Below, piece after piece: positions 1 to 8,641 of a stretch of 64,000 nucleotides of DNA. A model generated the notes under the pieces. It saw only the letters and a program-made list of their open reading frames with translations. It made no database searches and was not told the DNA's origin. Made by a program: the position numbers and the translations under genes. Source of the DNA: Mucilaginibacter sp. (GTDB lineage Bacteria > Bacteroidota > Bacteroidia > Sphingobacteriales > Sphingobacteriaceae); the NCBI RefSeq assembly GCF_028288225.1, contig NZ_JAQBOC010000018.1:62001-126000 (forward strand), given 5' to 3'. Positions within the stretch are counted from its first letter, which is position 1. The number at the start of each line of letters is the position of its first letter.

Positions 1-822
1 ATAAAATTCAATAGCGTTGAGTCCCCAAAAGCGGGATTGCTCATTTATAGATAGCTTAGATATGTAATTCCGAACTATCGAGATCATTTTATCATATCCC
101 CCGGCAACATTACAAACCGGCCAGTCGGAACCAAACATCACCCTTTTAGCGCCAAAAGCTTCAAATACTACATCAAGGTAAGGCTCAAAATCAGCTATTT
201 TCCAGTTTTGCCAGTCGGCTTCAGTTACCATGCCTGATATTTTGCACCAAACATTTTCATGCTGAGCAATGATCTTCATGTTATTTGCCCACTTCTCAAT
301 ATTCCCGTTTTTAATGTCAGGTTTGGCTATATGGTCAATGACATAGCGAACTCCTGAAATATTTTTTACAAACTGGTTAGTGTAACCCAACTGATCGGGG
401 AAGATCAATATGTCATAGGTAAGATCATAATTTTTAAGGGCAGCAATACCTTTCATAAACTGCGGATTCAGCATATAGGCCCTGTCTGGTTCACCCTGCA
501 AAACATGACGAATACCTTTGAGCTTTTTAAAGTTGCTATAATAAGCTATACGCTCCCTCACATGCGGATCCATCAAATCAATCCAGCCAACAACTCCTTT
601 TATAAAATCATGTTTTTCTGCAAGGCTTAATAAAAATTCAGTTTCCGTTTCGCTTTGACCTACCTGTACAGCTATACAGCCATTAATATTATATTTATTT
701 AATATTGGTTCTAGGTCTTGCGGGTAAAAGTCCTGCCGTATTGCAGCCATGGAATCATCAATCCAACTATCCCTAACCGGGTCAAATTTCCAAAAGTGCT
801 GATGAGAATCTATTTTTAACAT
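1..822 (-). CDS. L-fuconolactonase-like amidohydrolase (3' end cut by window edge)
   Basis: Amidohydrolase family 2 protein, probably hydrolysing L-fucono-1,5-lactone to L-fuconate in the cytoplasm. The frame is open from an ATG at 822 down to base 1, giving 274 residues with no stop. Family members are about 275-280 residues, so only a few codons are missing. The N-terminal metal-binding motif DSHQHFW (residues 5-11), a second histidine in IDHIAKP (H164) and the late aspartate in FGSDWP (D233) are all visible. There is no signal peptide. It is the last gene seen of a minus-strand operon that also has an FAH hydrolase, FucP and an SDR, which is the basis for the fucose assignment. Lactonases for related sugars (rhamnono- or galactonolactone) cannot be excluded from sequence alone. 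Confidence 0.85.
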   Translation of the reverse strand, partial: MLKIDSHQHFWKFDPVRDSWIDDSMAAIRQDFYPQDLEPILNKYNINGCIAVQVGQSETETEFLLSLAEKHDFIKGVVGWIDLMDPHVRERIAYYSNFKKLKGIRHVLQGEPDRAYMLNPQFMKGIAALKNYDLTYDILIFPDQLGYTNQFVKNISGVRYVIDHIAKPDIKNGNIEKWANNMKIIAQHENVWCKISGMVTEADWQNWKIADFEPYLDVVFEAFGAKRVMFGSDWPVCNVAGGYDKMISIVRNYISKLSINEQSRFWGLNAIEFY

Positions 823-829
823 TCGTTTA

Positions 830-931
830 AGTTGATTAAGTTAGATTAGGTTGATTAGGTTGATTAGGTTTTGCAGGGTCGATAATCATAACTTAATCAA
901 CCACTCTCCCAATCAACTCAATCAACTAACC
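830..931. repeat. Intergenic inverted repeat of TTGATTAAG-type words
   Basis: The 113-base gap between the SDR and the lactonase holds a left arm (830-870) with four variants of the word GTTGATTA(A/G)G and a right arm (890-931) with the reverse-complement words AACTTAATC and AATCAACTC. Together they can form a long imperfect hairpin. The same words recur at 21905-22058, 46271-46387, 52164-52291 and 54610-54726. No gene is seen here. Confidence 0.75.
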
Positions 932-935
932 TCTG

Positions 936-1724
936 CTACGCATTCGCCAAAGCCCTGTCAAGATGCACATATCCCCCATCAACATATATCAATTGCCCGG
1001 TTGTATGGCTTGATCTTTCTGACAGTAAAAAGATAGCGGTATTTGCTATTTCTTCGGTAGTGGTCATCCGGCTTCCTAATGGGATCTTTGATTCAATTTC
1101 CTTTAGCTTTTCCTGCGGATTTGATAAAGTTTTTATCCAGGTCTCATATAGCGGCGTCCAGCATTCAGCAACAACTATTGCATTTACCCTTATTCCGTAT
1201 TTCAAAAGTTCAACTGCCCATTCGCGTGTTAATGCATTCCGGCCGCCGTTTGCCGCCGCATATGCGGATGTGTTTCCCTGTCCTGTATCTGCAGTTTTTG
1301 AGGTAATATTCAATATAGCTCCCTTTGATTTTTTTAAAGCAGGCAATGCAAAATGTGCCATCAGGTAATAATGAACAAGATTTTTATGCAGCGAAGCCAT
1401 AAATTGTTCATAATTGCCATTTTCAAGTCCTACACCATCATTTACACCTGCATTGTTAACAAGACCTTCAATCCGGCCAAAATGTTGCAGAACCTCGTTT
1501 ACTGCCTTTTCGCACGCAGCCGGATCGGTAAGCTCTGCAACAACCTGGTGAACTTTTCCTCCGGCTGCTTCAACTTCATGTACAACAACCATGTTATCTG
1601 CCTCAGTCCTGCCCACAATAACCGGGATAGCCCCTTCTGCTGCTAGTACCTTTACTATTCCTGCGCCTATGCCCTTAGCGCCACCGGTTACTACTATTAC
1701 TTTATTTGTTAATTGTAAATTCAT
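936..1724 (-). CDS. SDR-family dehydrogenase, probable L-fucose dehydrogenase
   Basis: Classical short-chain dehydrogenase of 262 residues, cytoplasmic. The nucleotide-binding motif TGGAKGIG is at residues 13-20 and NNAG at 90-93. The catalytic serine region is around S142 and the catalytic tyrosine is Y155. The usual YxxxK lysine is replaced by asparagine (Y155-AAA-N159). This is unusual and may be a subfamily trait. It lies between FucP (63 bases upstream) and the lactonase in the fucose operon, so oxidation of L-fucose to fuconolactone is the likeliest reaction. The 2-keto-3-deoxy-L-fuconate 4-dehydrogenase of the same pathway is also an SDR and is the main alternative. The start is an ATG with no competing upstream codon. 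Confidence 0.85.
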   Translation of the reverse strand: MNLQLTNKVIVVTGGAKGIGAGIVKVLAAEGAIPVIVGRTEADNMVVVHEVEAAGGKVHQVVAELTDPAACEKAVNEVLQHFGRIEGLVNNAGVNDGVGLENGNYEQFMASLHKNLVHYYLMAHFALPALKKSKGAILNITSKTADTGQGNTSAYAAANGGRNALTREWAVELLKYGIRVNAIVVAECWTPLYETWIKTLSNPQEKLKEIESKIPLGSRMTTTEEIANTAIFLLSERSSHTTGQLIYVDGGYVHLDRALANA

Positions 1725-1787
1725 ATTATTAAAGTTTAAATTACACTCGCCTCACCCTGTCTTCTCCAAAGGAGAGGATTCAATTTA

Positions 1788-3065
1788 TTAATGGCTGCCA
1801 ACCATTTCCAATTTCTTAACTCTCAAATTTGTCGTCGCGAAATAGAGTATGTATGAAAAGCATACAATTGGCACCAGGTAAGCAAATTTAATATTACTTG
1901 CATCTGAAACCAGGCCCATTATCGGCGGAATTGTTGCACCACCCACTATTCCCATTATTATTAATGATGACCCAAGCTTGGTTTTTTGCCCCAGACCCCT
2001 GATACTTAGTGAAAATACGGTAGGAAACATTATTGACATAAAAAATGTAACCCCCATTAAGGCGATCACAGTGAATTTGCCATGCAGGAAGAAAATAAGG
2101 ATCAGCAATAAGACGTTCATCACGCAATAAAAAGCAAGCAATTTTACCGGGTTTATAAATTTCATCAGGAACGTGCCGCTAAACCTTCCCAGCATAAAGC
2201 AAAACGTAGCTGCAGTAAGATAGAACGAAGCCGGTTTTTCCTCAAGGCCGGCTACGCGCTCTGAGTACCTGATAAAAAAGCCAAGGATCCCTGCCTGTGC
2301 ACCAACGTAAAAAAACTGTGCTATAATTCCGTTTCTTAAATTACTGATCTTTAATAACGACCCTATTTGCTTTAATAGCGATCCGCTTTCTTCCTCGACC
2401 GCCGGCTCGTTTTCATCAACAATCTCGGGTAACGAGGTTTTGAATATTAAAAATGCCACAACCAATACAACCAAGCCTATTACAAGGTAAGGGATTTGAA
2501 CTGATGATGCCTCTTTATTTAAATAGCTATTTAATTGATCGGGAGACATGGCCGCTTCCTGGGTAGGTGTTAAAGTTTTACCCGATAAAATAAAAACACC
2601 CCCGGCTAAAGGCCCGAGTGTAGCAGCCAAACCATTAAATGATTGGGAGAAATTTATCCGCCAGGTTGCTGTTTCGGGGTCACCGAGCACAGTTATATAT
2701 GGGTTTGCCGCGGTTTCTAAAAATGCAGCGCCACTGAAAACAATAAACAATGCTGATAAAAAGAACGCATAACTTCTTACTGCAGCAGCCGGGAAAAATA
2801 AAAAGGCACCGGTTGCAAAAAGTACCAAGCCTAATAAAATCCCGCCTTTATAACCATAACGGTGCATAAAACGGGCTGCAGGAATTGGTAAAAGGAAATA
2901 GGCGAAATACGAAGCAGAATCAACTAAAGAAGATTGAAAATCAGTTAACTGACAGGCTTTTTTTAAATGTGCTATTAATATCGGATTAAGGTTTAGCGCA
3001 AATCCCCATATAAAAAACAAGGACGTAACTAAGGCTAATGCAATAAGCTTTTTATCTTTTGACAT
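1788..3065 (-). CDS. fucP: L-fucose:proton symporter
   Basis: Major facilitator superfamily permease of 425 residues, close to the 438 of E. coli FucP, with the hydrophobicity pattern of about twelve membrane helices. The N-terminal FFIWGFALNLNPILIAHLK region and the AANPYITVLG segment are typical of the FucP/FHS family and unlike other MFS sugar carriers. It imports L-fucose across the inner membrane with protons. It sits 46 bases downstream of the DUF6786 lipoprotein gene and upstream of the SDR, in the same direction, so the five genes look like one transcript. Other FHS-family substrates such as galactose or N-acetylglucosamine are possible, but the neighbouring pathway genes favour fucose. 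Confidence 0.9.
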   Translation of the reverse strand: MSKDKKLIALALVTSLFFIWGFALNLNPILIAHLKKACQLTDFQSSLVDSASYFAYFLLPIPAARFMHRYGYKGGILLGLVLFATGAFLFFPAAAVRSYAFFLSALFIVFSGAAFLETAANPYITVLGDPETATWRINFSQSFNGLAATLGPLAGGVFILSGKTLTPTQEAAMSPDQLNSYLNKEASSVQIPYLVIGLVVLVVAFLIFKTSLPEIVDENEPAVEEESGSLLKQIGSLLKISNLRNGIIAQFFYVGAQAGILGFFIRYSERVAGLEEKPASFYLTAATFCFMLGRFSGTFLMKFINPVKLLAFYCVMNVLLLILIFFLHGKFTVIALMGVTFFMSIMFPTVFSLSIRGLGQKTKLGSSLIIMGIVGGATIPPIMGLVSDASNIKFAYLVPIVCFSYILYFATTNLRVKKLEMVGSH

Positions 3066-3111
3066 GAAACTGGTTTAAATTGGTTTATAATAATTGACCG
3101 GCTGAATATAA

Positions 3112-4344
3112 TTATTTAAATGCAGCTTGTATATCCTGTAATGATATTCCTAATGTTTTTAATGCAATTGTATTCAATTCATCCTTATCGCCAGTGAAAT
3201 GAAATACGCTGTGGTTGTGCGAAAGCTTCTCATTAGGTTTAAGAAAAGCTGCCGGTGAAACACTCTCAATTTCGTAAAACGGACCTAATTGTGTTTTATC
3301 AGCAAGGGGGCCATCATTATAGGCATTAACTGCATCACCAATAAATGGGTCTTTGTCTGTCCGCCATTCCTGGTTAAGGTATATTGCTTTGGGGTCAGTA
3401 TCAAATAGGGTTATTGTTAACACATTATTAGCTGCATCGTAATTACCAGCCATAGTTTTTGCCCTCGCCGCCTGCATCCCGAGTTTTCCGCGCGATTTTC
3501 CGTCGGCCTTAAACAATAAAACACCATTATTATATTTTATCCTATCTTTCGGGATCTCGCCAAAATAATCGGTAGTGGCAATCTTTCCTGTGCCATCGTT
3601 ATACGGAACAACCGTTATTGTTTGGGATGATGGAGCAAACATATCCAGGTTCCAGATGCATGGTGCACCAGTTTGCTTATCCCAGGCTTTATCTCCTTTA
3701 TTGGTTAAGGTAGTTGTTGTATGGAAAGCAACCGATTTTACCTTACTATCCAAATCAATTCCCAGCACATTTTTAACATCAGCCGGCTCAAGAATTTCAA
3801 TATCCCTGTAGATCAACAGGTTAAGCGTTGTCCCCGCATAGTTGAGCAGCTTTGCCAATTTGGTGAATGATGCCTTTTTATCTGTATTTGAAACAAGCTT
3901 CCAGCTCTCATTATCAATGGCGGCAGGTGTATGCCAATTGGCAAACTCCATTTTTGTTCCGGGTTTAAAAAACAAGGAAAACTTGCCCCCTTCCGGTCCT
4001 AACCAAATCCTGTCTTCACCGCCATAAGCGTTCATATGCGGGTCAAATGATTGCTGGTCAAAAGTTTTATAGTTTATCCATCCAAAGCTTTTACCGTTTG
4101 CACCATCAGCAGTTGATGTAAATACCTTTGCCTGGTATTTTGGCGAAACAATTACCTGCCCGTTGCCATCCTTGCTGTTTAGTACAATAACGCTATCTTT
4201 TTTCTTCAAAAAATCAAGATCATAACCAAATGTCCCTTTAGCATACGGGCTATCGGCAACAACCTGTTTGGTTGCTTTATTTTCCTGGCATGCGCTTAAA
4301 CATAAGGCAGCCAGAACGATAGATGAATACTTTAAAACGCTCAT
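3112..4344 (-). CDS. DUF6786-type lipoprotein of unknown function
   Basis: A 410-residue exported protein with a short hydrophobic leader and a lipobox LCLSAC (lipid-carrying C19). No catalytic motif is recognised. The body resembles Bacteroidota proteins labelled DUF6786. It has the conserved YGGEDRIWLGPEGG and NWHTPAAIDNESW stretches and the beta-rich look of an aldose-epimerase-like fold, although I cannot show homology to a mutarotase. Its start is 4 bases after the stop of the FAH hydrolase gene and its stop is 46 bases before fucP, so it is embedded in the fucose operon. A role as a periplasmic fucose mutarotase or sugar-binding lipoprotein is only a guess from context. No separate fucose mutarotase gene is visible in the window. 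Confidence 0.75.
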   Translation of the reverse strand: MSVLKYSSIVLAALCLSACQENKATKQVVADSPYAKGTFGYDLDFLKKKDSVIVLNSKDGNGQVIVSPKYQAKVFTSTADGANGKSFGWINYKTFDQQSFDPHMNAYGGEDRIWLGPEGGKFSLFFKPGTKMEFANWHTPAAIDNESWKLVSNTDKKASFTKLAKLLNYAGTTLNLLIYRDIEILEPADVKNVLGIDLDSKVKSVAFHTTTTLTNKGDKAWDKQTGAPCIWNLDMFAPSSQTITVVPYNDGTGKIATTDYFGEIPKDRIKYNNGVLLFKADGKSRGKLGMQAARAKTMAGNYDAANNVLTITLFDTDPKAIYLNQEWRTDKDPFIGDAVNAYNDGPLADKTQLGPFYEIESVSPAAFLKPNEKLSHNHSVFHFTGDKDELNTIALKTLGISLQDIQAAFK

Positions 4345-4348
4345 TAAT

Positions 4349-5212
4349 TTATGGTTTATGTTTTGGGTTTAAGGCTATGGTATTTACAAGTGTACCAATT
4401 TTATCAATACTGATCTCCACTTCATCACCAACATTCAAAGTAAATTCACCGGGCGGCACAAGGCAGGTACCTGTCATTAGATAACAGCCATAAGAAAAAT
4501 CGCATTCGCTGTATAGATAAGATACCAGTTCATCAAATGATCTTTTTATGCGCGATACGGTCGTTTCATCATTATAAATAATGTTGCCATCACGTTTTAT
4601 ATTCAGTTTAATGGCAGTTTCACCCCCAATATGTGCTGAACTTACATACAAGCATGGCCCTAAGCCTGCGCTTTTTTCATATATTTTAGCCTGCGGCAAA
4701 TAGAGGGCATTTTCCCCTTCTATGCTCCTGCTGCTCATATCATTGCCAACTGAATAGCCCTGGATCTTCCCTTTCGAGTTAATAAACAACGTAAGCTCGG
4801 GCTCAGGCACGTTCCAGGCTGAATCTTTGCGGATATAAACCTGCTGACCATGACCAGCAACCCGTGAGGCAGCTGCTTTAAAAAATAATTCGGGCCGCTC
4901 GGCATCATAAACTTTATCATACAAGCTCGCAGCTCCGGAGCTTTGAGATTCCTCCATACGGGCATCCCTGCTTTTTAAATAGGTAACCCCTGCTGCCCAA
5001 ACTTCCTGCCTGCTTATTGGGGGTAAAATGGCATCAGTAGCTAACCACTCCAATTTTTCAGCAGCGGTTAATTGTTTTGCTTTTTTAGTTTTGGATACTA
5101 AATAACTTTCAAGATCGTCACGGTTTATCAATAAATCCCATGGTTCATCAATAATAAATGCCGTTTCGTTATGCTGAAGCAGGATGCCTTTAATTGTATT
5201 GTACAATTTCAT
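4349..5212 (-). CDS. Fumarylacetoacetate hydrolase family protein, probable 2,4-diketo-3-deoxy-L-fuconate hydrolase
   Basis: A 287-residue cytoplasmic FAH-fold hydrolase. The motif [16 protein letters not shown], the metal-ligand acidic pair in PEPELTLFI and the [13 protein letters not shown] segment mark the family. In the non-phosphorylating fucose pathway an FAH enzyme splits 2,4-diketo-3-deoxy-L-fuconate into pyruvate and L-lactate, and that is the best fit here. I place the start at the ATG at 5212. A TTG six bases upstream is the only other option. It is the first gene of the operon and is preceded by two adjacent palindromes (5220-5254) that could bind a regulator. Confidence 0.85.
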   Translation of the reverse strand: MKLYNTIKGILLQHNETAFIIDEPWDLLINRDDLESYLVSKTKKAKQLTAAEKLEWLATDAILPPISRQEVWAAGVTYLKSRDARMEESQSSGAASLYDKVYDAERPELFFKAAASRVAGHGQQVYIRKDSAWNVPEPELTLFINSKGKIQGYSVGNDMSSRSIEGENALYLPQAKIYEKSAGLGPCLYVSSAHIGGETAIKLNIKRDGNIIYNDETTVSRIKRSFDELVSYLYSECDFSYGCYLMTGTCLVPPGEFTLNVGDEVEISIDKIGTLVNTIALNPKHKP

Positions 5213-5219
5213 GACCAAG

Positions 5220-5254
5220 TTTAAAGAAAATTTTCTTTAAATGTATACTATACA
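5220..5254. promoter_or_regulatory. Paired palindromes upstream of the fucose operon (candidate operator)
   Basis: Immediately upstream of the FAH start lies a perfect 22-base palindrome (5220-5241). Directly next to it is a 13-base dyad TGTATAcTATACA (5242-5254). The second has the GT...TA.TA...AC layout known from many GntR-family operators. The arrangement suggests a repressor-controlled promoter, but no regulator gene is visible in the window and no promoter box can be assigned with certainty. Confidence 0.55.
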
Positions 5255-5365
5255 GTATTTAATTAGTTGACAGTTTTATTGAACAGTTGGGAGTTGGCTA
5301 TGAGCGCTATAGAAATAGCGTTAATACTAATTTGTAAAAAAACTGTTATAAACTTTCAATATTTA

Positions 5366-5923
5366 TTAAAACGGGCAACCTGCAACCGGTTTAAGCCCTT
5401 CTTTGTCCATAGTTAACACAGCTTTTCCGTTTGTGAAGGTAACAATCCAAATACTGTCAAAATCATCATCGGCCCATTTTAAGCCTTGTGCTTTTACGCC
5501 TAAAGCTTTAATAATATTATCCATAGCCTTATGTTCCCATACTACAACCACCGTTCCGGTTTGTGTTTCAAGGCTTTGCGCCAATGGCATAAAATCATCT
5601 ACCCCGAATTTTGTATCGATAGCTAAACTATATTTTATAGCTAATGGACTTGCTGTTTGAAACATACGGGCATGGGAGGTTGATTTTTTAGGATTAAGCG
5701 CCGGAACATAAATCGTCCTGGGCACACCAAACTTACTTACCAGTACCTTTGGCAATTGCAATGACCTGTTCAATCCCTGGCAGTTTAAATTATCGCCTGT
5801 AACTTCTTTTTCGCCGTGGCGGACAAAAACAATTTTTAAATTGTTTGGCGGTTGGGCTTTAGCAGAAAAGTAAATGCCATTAACCATAAAAGCTAATGCA
5901 AGTACTAAAAAGAAATTTTTCAT
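5366..5923 (-). CDS. Exported histidine-phosphatase family protein
   Basis: A 185-residue protein with a cleavable-looking signal peptide (hydrophobic residues 4-20, then AKAQ). The phosphatase signature RHGEK is at residues 35-39, giving the phospho-accepting histidine H36. A second histidine in WEHK (H131) matches the proton-donor side of the pocket. The family is the phosphoglycerate mutase-like superfamily, probably a periplasmic phosphomonoesterase, but the substrate is unknown. It starts 40 bases after the end of the YdeP-like oxidoreductase gene on the same strand and may be co-transcribed. A functional link to the Mo enzyme is not evident. Confidence 0.8.
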   Translation of the reverse strand: MKNFFLVLALAFMVNGIYFSAKAQPPNNLKIVFVRHGEKEVTGDNLNCQGLNRSLQLPKVLVSKFGVPRTIYVPALNPKKSTSHARMFQTASPLAIKYSLAIDTKFGVDDFMPLAQSLETQTGTVVVVWEHKAMDNIIKALGVKAQGLKWADDDFDSIWIVTFTNGKAVLTMDKEGLKPVAGCPF

Positions 5924-5963
5924 AGATTGATGTTATATAAATTATTTACAGGTAAAGGTGATG

Positions 5964-8288
5964 TTAATTTTGATTTTGAGGTACGTGTTTTTTTATTTTA
6001 ATGAAGATAAGCTTTGAAGTAGGTGTGTTACTTTTTTTTGCCACACTATCAATAGGGATTAAAACGTTTGTTTCGGGATAATAAGTTGCAGTATTTCGTT
6101 CGGGAATATTGTAGGGCACCACAATAAACAGGCGTGCCACCCTTTCTCTTCCTCCGTGGTAATTAAACAGATCAACCTTCTCACCTTCCTGAAAGCCGGC
6201 CTTTTGAATATCTTTTCTGTTCATAAATATTACCCGTCGTTCGTTATGAATCCCTCTATAACGGTCATCCAGGCCATAAATGGTGGTATTAAACTGGTCG
6301 TGACTGCGGATGGAAGTCATCATATATTCATCATCCTGCAGTTTATGTTCGGGCAGTTCAGCAATTGTAAACGGCACTTTATCTCCAAAATCATCTGTTT
6401 CAAACTTACCTTCGCGTGCTGCATTTGGTAAATAAAATCCACCCGGCTTGCGTACCTGTTTGTTATAATCATCAAAACCAGGGATAACTTTTTCTATTAT
6501 GTCCCGAACCTCATCGTAACTTTTGGCATATTTATCCCAGTCAATCACCGTACGATTGCCAAGAGTTGCTTTCGCTAGCTTACAAACTATCTGGTTCTCA
6601 CTCATCAGATCATTTGAGATCGGGTTTAATACACCTTTAGACATTTGAATAACCCCCATCGAATTTTCGCAGCTTATAAATTGAACTTCACCACCCACAA
6701 CATCTTTATCGCTTCGTGCAAGGGTAGGTAATATTATTGATTCTTCTCCATGCACCAAATGACTGCGGTTAAGTTTAGTTGAAACATTAACAGTCAGTTT
6801 CATTTTTCTTATTCCCTCAGCTGTATAAACTGTATCAGGCGCAGCCGAAAGAAAATTTCCTCCCATCGCAAAAAACACTTTCAGTTTACCATCATTCATA
6901 GCTTTAATAGTTTCAACCACATCATAACCATGTTCGCGTGGTGGTTCAAAACCGAAAACTTTTTTGAGCTTATCCAATTGTTTTTCATAAGGCTTATCAT
7001 ATATCATCATGGTGCGGTTGCCTTGTACGTTGCTGTGGCCGCGCACCGGACATAAACCGGCTCCAGGCTTCCCAATGCTACCTTTTAGCATTGCCAGGTT
7101 AACAATTTCTTTAATAGTATCTACACCATTTGTATGTTGTGTAATTCCCATGGCCCAGCATATAATTATCCGGCTTTTGTTTTTCAGCATATCAGCTGCT
7201 TCCCTTATCTGCCTCAAGGGTACGCCTGCAGCAATAGCAAGGTCCTCAATTTTATATTGATCCAGATGATGCAAAAAAGCGATATAGCCAACTGTTTTAT
7301 TCTTAATATGCTCATGGTCAAAAACCGTTCCCGGACTTTCAACTTCGGCTGCGTAAAGCAGTTTTTCAATTGCTTTTAACAAGGCCATATCACCATTAAT
7401 TTCAACCTGTAAGTACAAGTCAGCTAATTGAGTTGTAATACCCATTAGGCCCTTAACAGTTTGCGGATTTTTAAATCCCATTAAACCTGCTTCAAAAAGC
7501 GGGTTTATAGCTATTATTTTTGAGCCGTTTTCTTTTGCCTTTTGCAACGCAGTAAGCATACGCGGATGGTTTGTCCCGGGGTTTTGCCCCATAATGATGA
7601 TTACATCCGTATCGTAAAAATCATTCAGGGTTACCGTTCCTTTACCGATCCCTATAACTTCAGCCAGTGCTGCGCTGGTTGACTCATGACACATGTTTGA
7701 ACAATCGGGCATATTATTAGTACCAAATTCCCTTACAAACAGCTGGTAGGTAAATGAAGCCTCGTTACTGGTTCTTCCTGAGGTATAAAAAGCGGCTTCA
7801 TTAGGTGATGCTAAAGCATTTAAGTGTTCGGCAATTTTTTTAAAAGCCGCGTCCCAGCTAATTGATTGATAATGTGTGCCGCCTTTTGGCAGGTATACCG
7901 GCTGTGCTATCCGGCCTTTTTTCCCGATCTCATAATCATTTAGCTTAGCAAGATCAGCAACGGCATTTTGAGCGAAGAATTCACCGGTAAGCTTTTTTGT
8001 GGTAGCCTCTTCAGCAAGTGCTTTTGCCCCGTTCTCACAGTATTCAGCAATTGGCGAGCGGTCATCATCAGGGTCGGGCCAGGCGCAACTTGAGCAGTCG
8101 AAACCGCCCTTCTTATTCATGCGGAATAATGCTTCCATACCGCGTACCATTCCCGCTTCCTCTACCACATCACTTAATGCAGCAGTTACAGCAGGGATTC
8201 CTGCCGCCCATATCTTAGGTTCAGTTACTTTTAAATCTAAAAGCTTTTCGGGGTTTTCTTCTGCCGGGTTTTCATTTTGCTTGTTCAT
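5964..8288 (-). CDS. FdhF/YdeP-family molybdopterin oxidoreductase
   Basis: A 774-residue cytoplasmic bis-MGD oxidoreductase alpha subunit of the FdhF/YdeP type. Near the N terminus it has C65-S-S-C68-A-W-P-D-P and C84 in EYCENGAKA, the reduced Fe-S cysteine signature of the YdeP group, and there is no twin-arginine leader. Molybdopterin-domain landmarks are TSGRTSNEASF, PDCSNMCHE and the C-terminal dinucleotide-binding region around MTSIRSHDQFNTTIYG. E. coli YdeP is linked to acid resistance, but the electron donor and substrate of the family are not settled. It starts 2 bases after a small companion gene and follows fdhD, so all three form an operon. It is the only molybdoenzyme in the window. 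Confidence 0.9.
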   Translation of the reverse strand: MNKQNENPAEENPEKLLDLKVTEPKIWAAGIPAVTAALSDVVEEAGMVRGMEALFRMNKKGGFDCSSCAWPDPDDDRSPIAEYCENGAKALAEEATTKKLTGEFFAQNAVADLAKLNDYEIGKKGRIAQPVYLPKGGTHYQSISWDAAFKKIAEHLNALASPNEAAFYTSGRTSNEASFTYQLFVREFGTNNMPDCSNMCHESTSAALAEVIGIGKGTVTLNDFYDTDVIIIMGQNPGTNHPRMLTALQKAKENGSKIIAINPLFEAGLMGFKNPQTVKGLMGITTQLADLYLQVEINGDMALLKAIEKLLYAAEVESPGTVFDHEHIKNKTVGYIAFLHHLDQYKIEDLAIAAGVPLRQIREAADMLKNKSRIIICWAMGITQHTNGVDTIKEIVNLAMLKGSIGKPGAGLCPVRGHSNVQGNRTMMIYDKPYEKQLDKLKKVFGFEPPREHGYDVVETIKAMNDGKLKVFFAMGGNFLSAAPDTVYTAEGIRKMKLTVNVSTKLNRSHLVHGEESIILPTLARSDKDVVGGEVQFISCENSMGVIQMSKGVLNPISNDLMSENQIVCKLAKATLGNRTVIDWDKYAKSYDEVRDIIEKVIPGFDDYNKQVRKPGGFYLPNAAREGKFETDDFGDKVPFTIAELPEHKLQDDEYMMTSIRSHDQFNTTIYGLDDRYRGIHNERRVIFMNRKDIQKAGFQEGEKVDLFNYHGGRERVARLFIVVPYNIPERNTATYYPETNVLIPIDSVAKKSNTPTSKLIFIKIKKHVPQNQN

Positions 8289-8290
8289 AA

Positions 8291-8641
8291 TTATTTCTCC
8301 GTTAAAGGATTTGGGTAATTATCGCTCTGATCTTCGGCTACACTATCCAGGCAAGTAAAATCTTTTTCAACCAGTAAGTACAGTTCGCCATTATTATTTT
8401 CAAAACCTACTTTATCGGTTTCAGCCAGTTCACTGATCATATTCCCGGGCATAAATAATGTAACAGTGTTATCATTAAATCCCGCAGATAGTTGGCCCTC
8501 ATCCATAATTTTCAAAGCGTAAACAAGCTTTTGAGCGCCGAAATTTACGCTATCTTCAAGATATCCATTCTCAACCAAACCTGCTACATCCGAACGGGTA
8601 AGCCGGTACCTGACTGAATTACTTTTAATTCGAATTTTCAT
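8291..8641 (-). CDS. Small conserved protein between fdhD and the YdeP-like gene (DUF7009-like)
   Basis: A 116-residue soluble protein without signal peptide or membrane segment. I do not recognise a catalytic motif. The N-terminal part (MKIRIKSNSVRYRLTRSDV) looks like a small beta-rich fold, and it may be the family called DUF7009, though I cannot verify that. Its start overlaps the 3' end of fdhD by 17 bases and its stop is 2 bases before the oxidoreductase start. This is tight coupling, suggesting a role in maturation or activity of that enzyme. Confidence 0.75.
   Translation of the reverse strand: MKIRIKSNSVRYRLTRSDVAGLVENGYLEDSVNFGAQKLVYALKIMDEGQLSAGFNDNTVTLFMPGNMISELAETDKVGFENNNGELYLLVEKDFTCLDSVAEDQSDNYPNPLTEK

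Noticed and set aside
5403..5660. Plus-strand frame opposite the histidine phosphatase gene
   Set aside because: Antisense shadow of a well-supported gene; no start context or family match.
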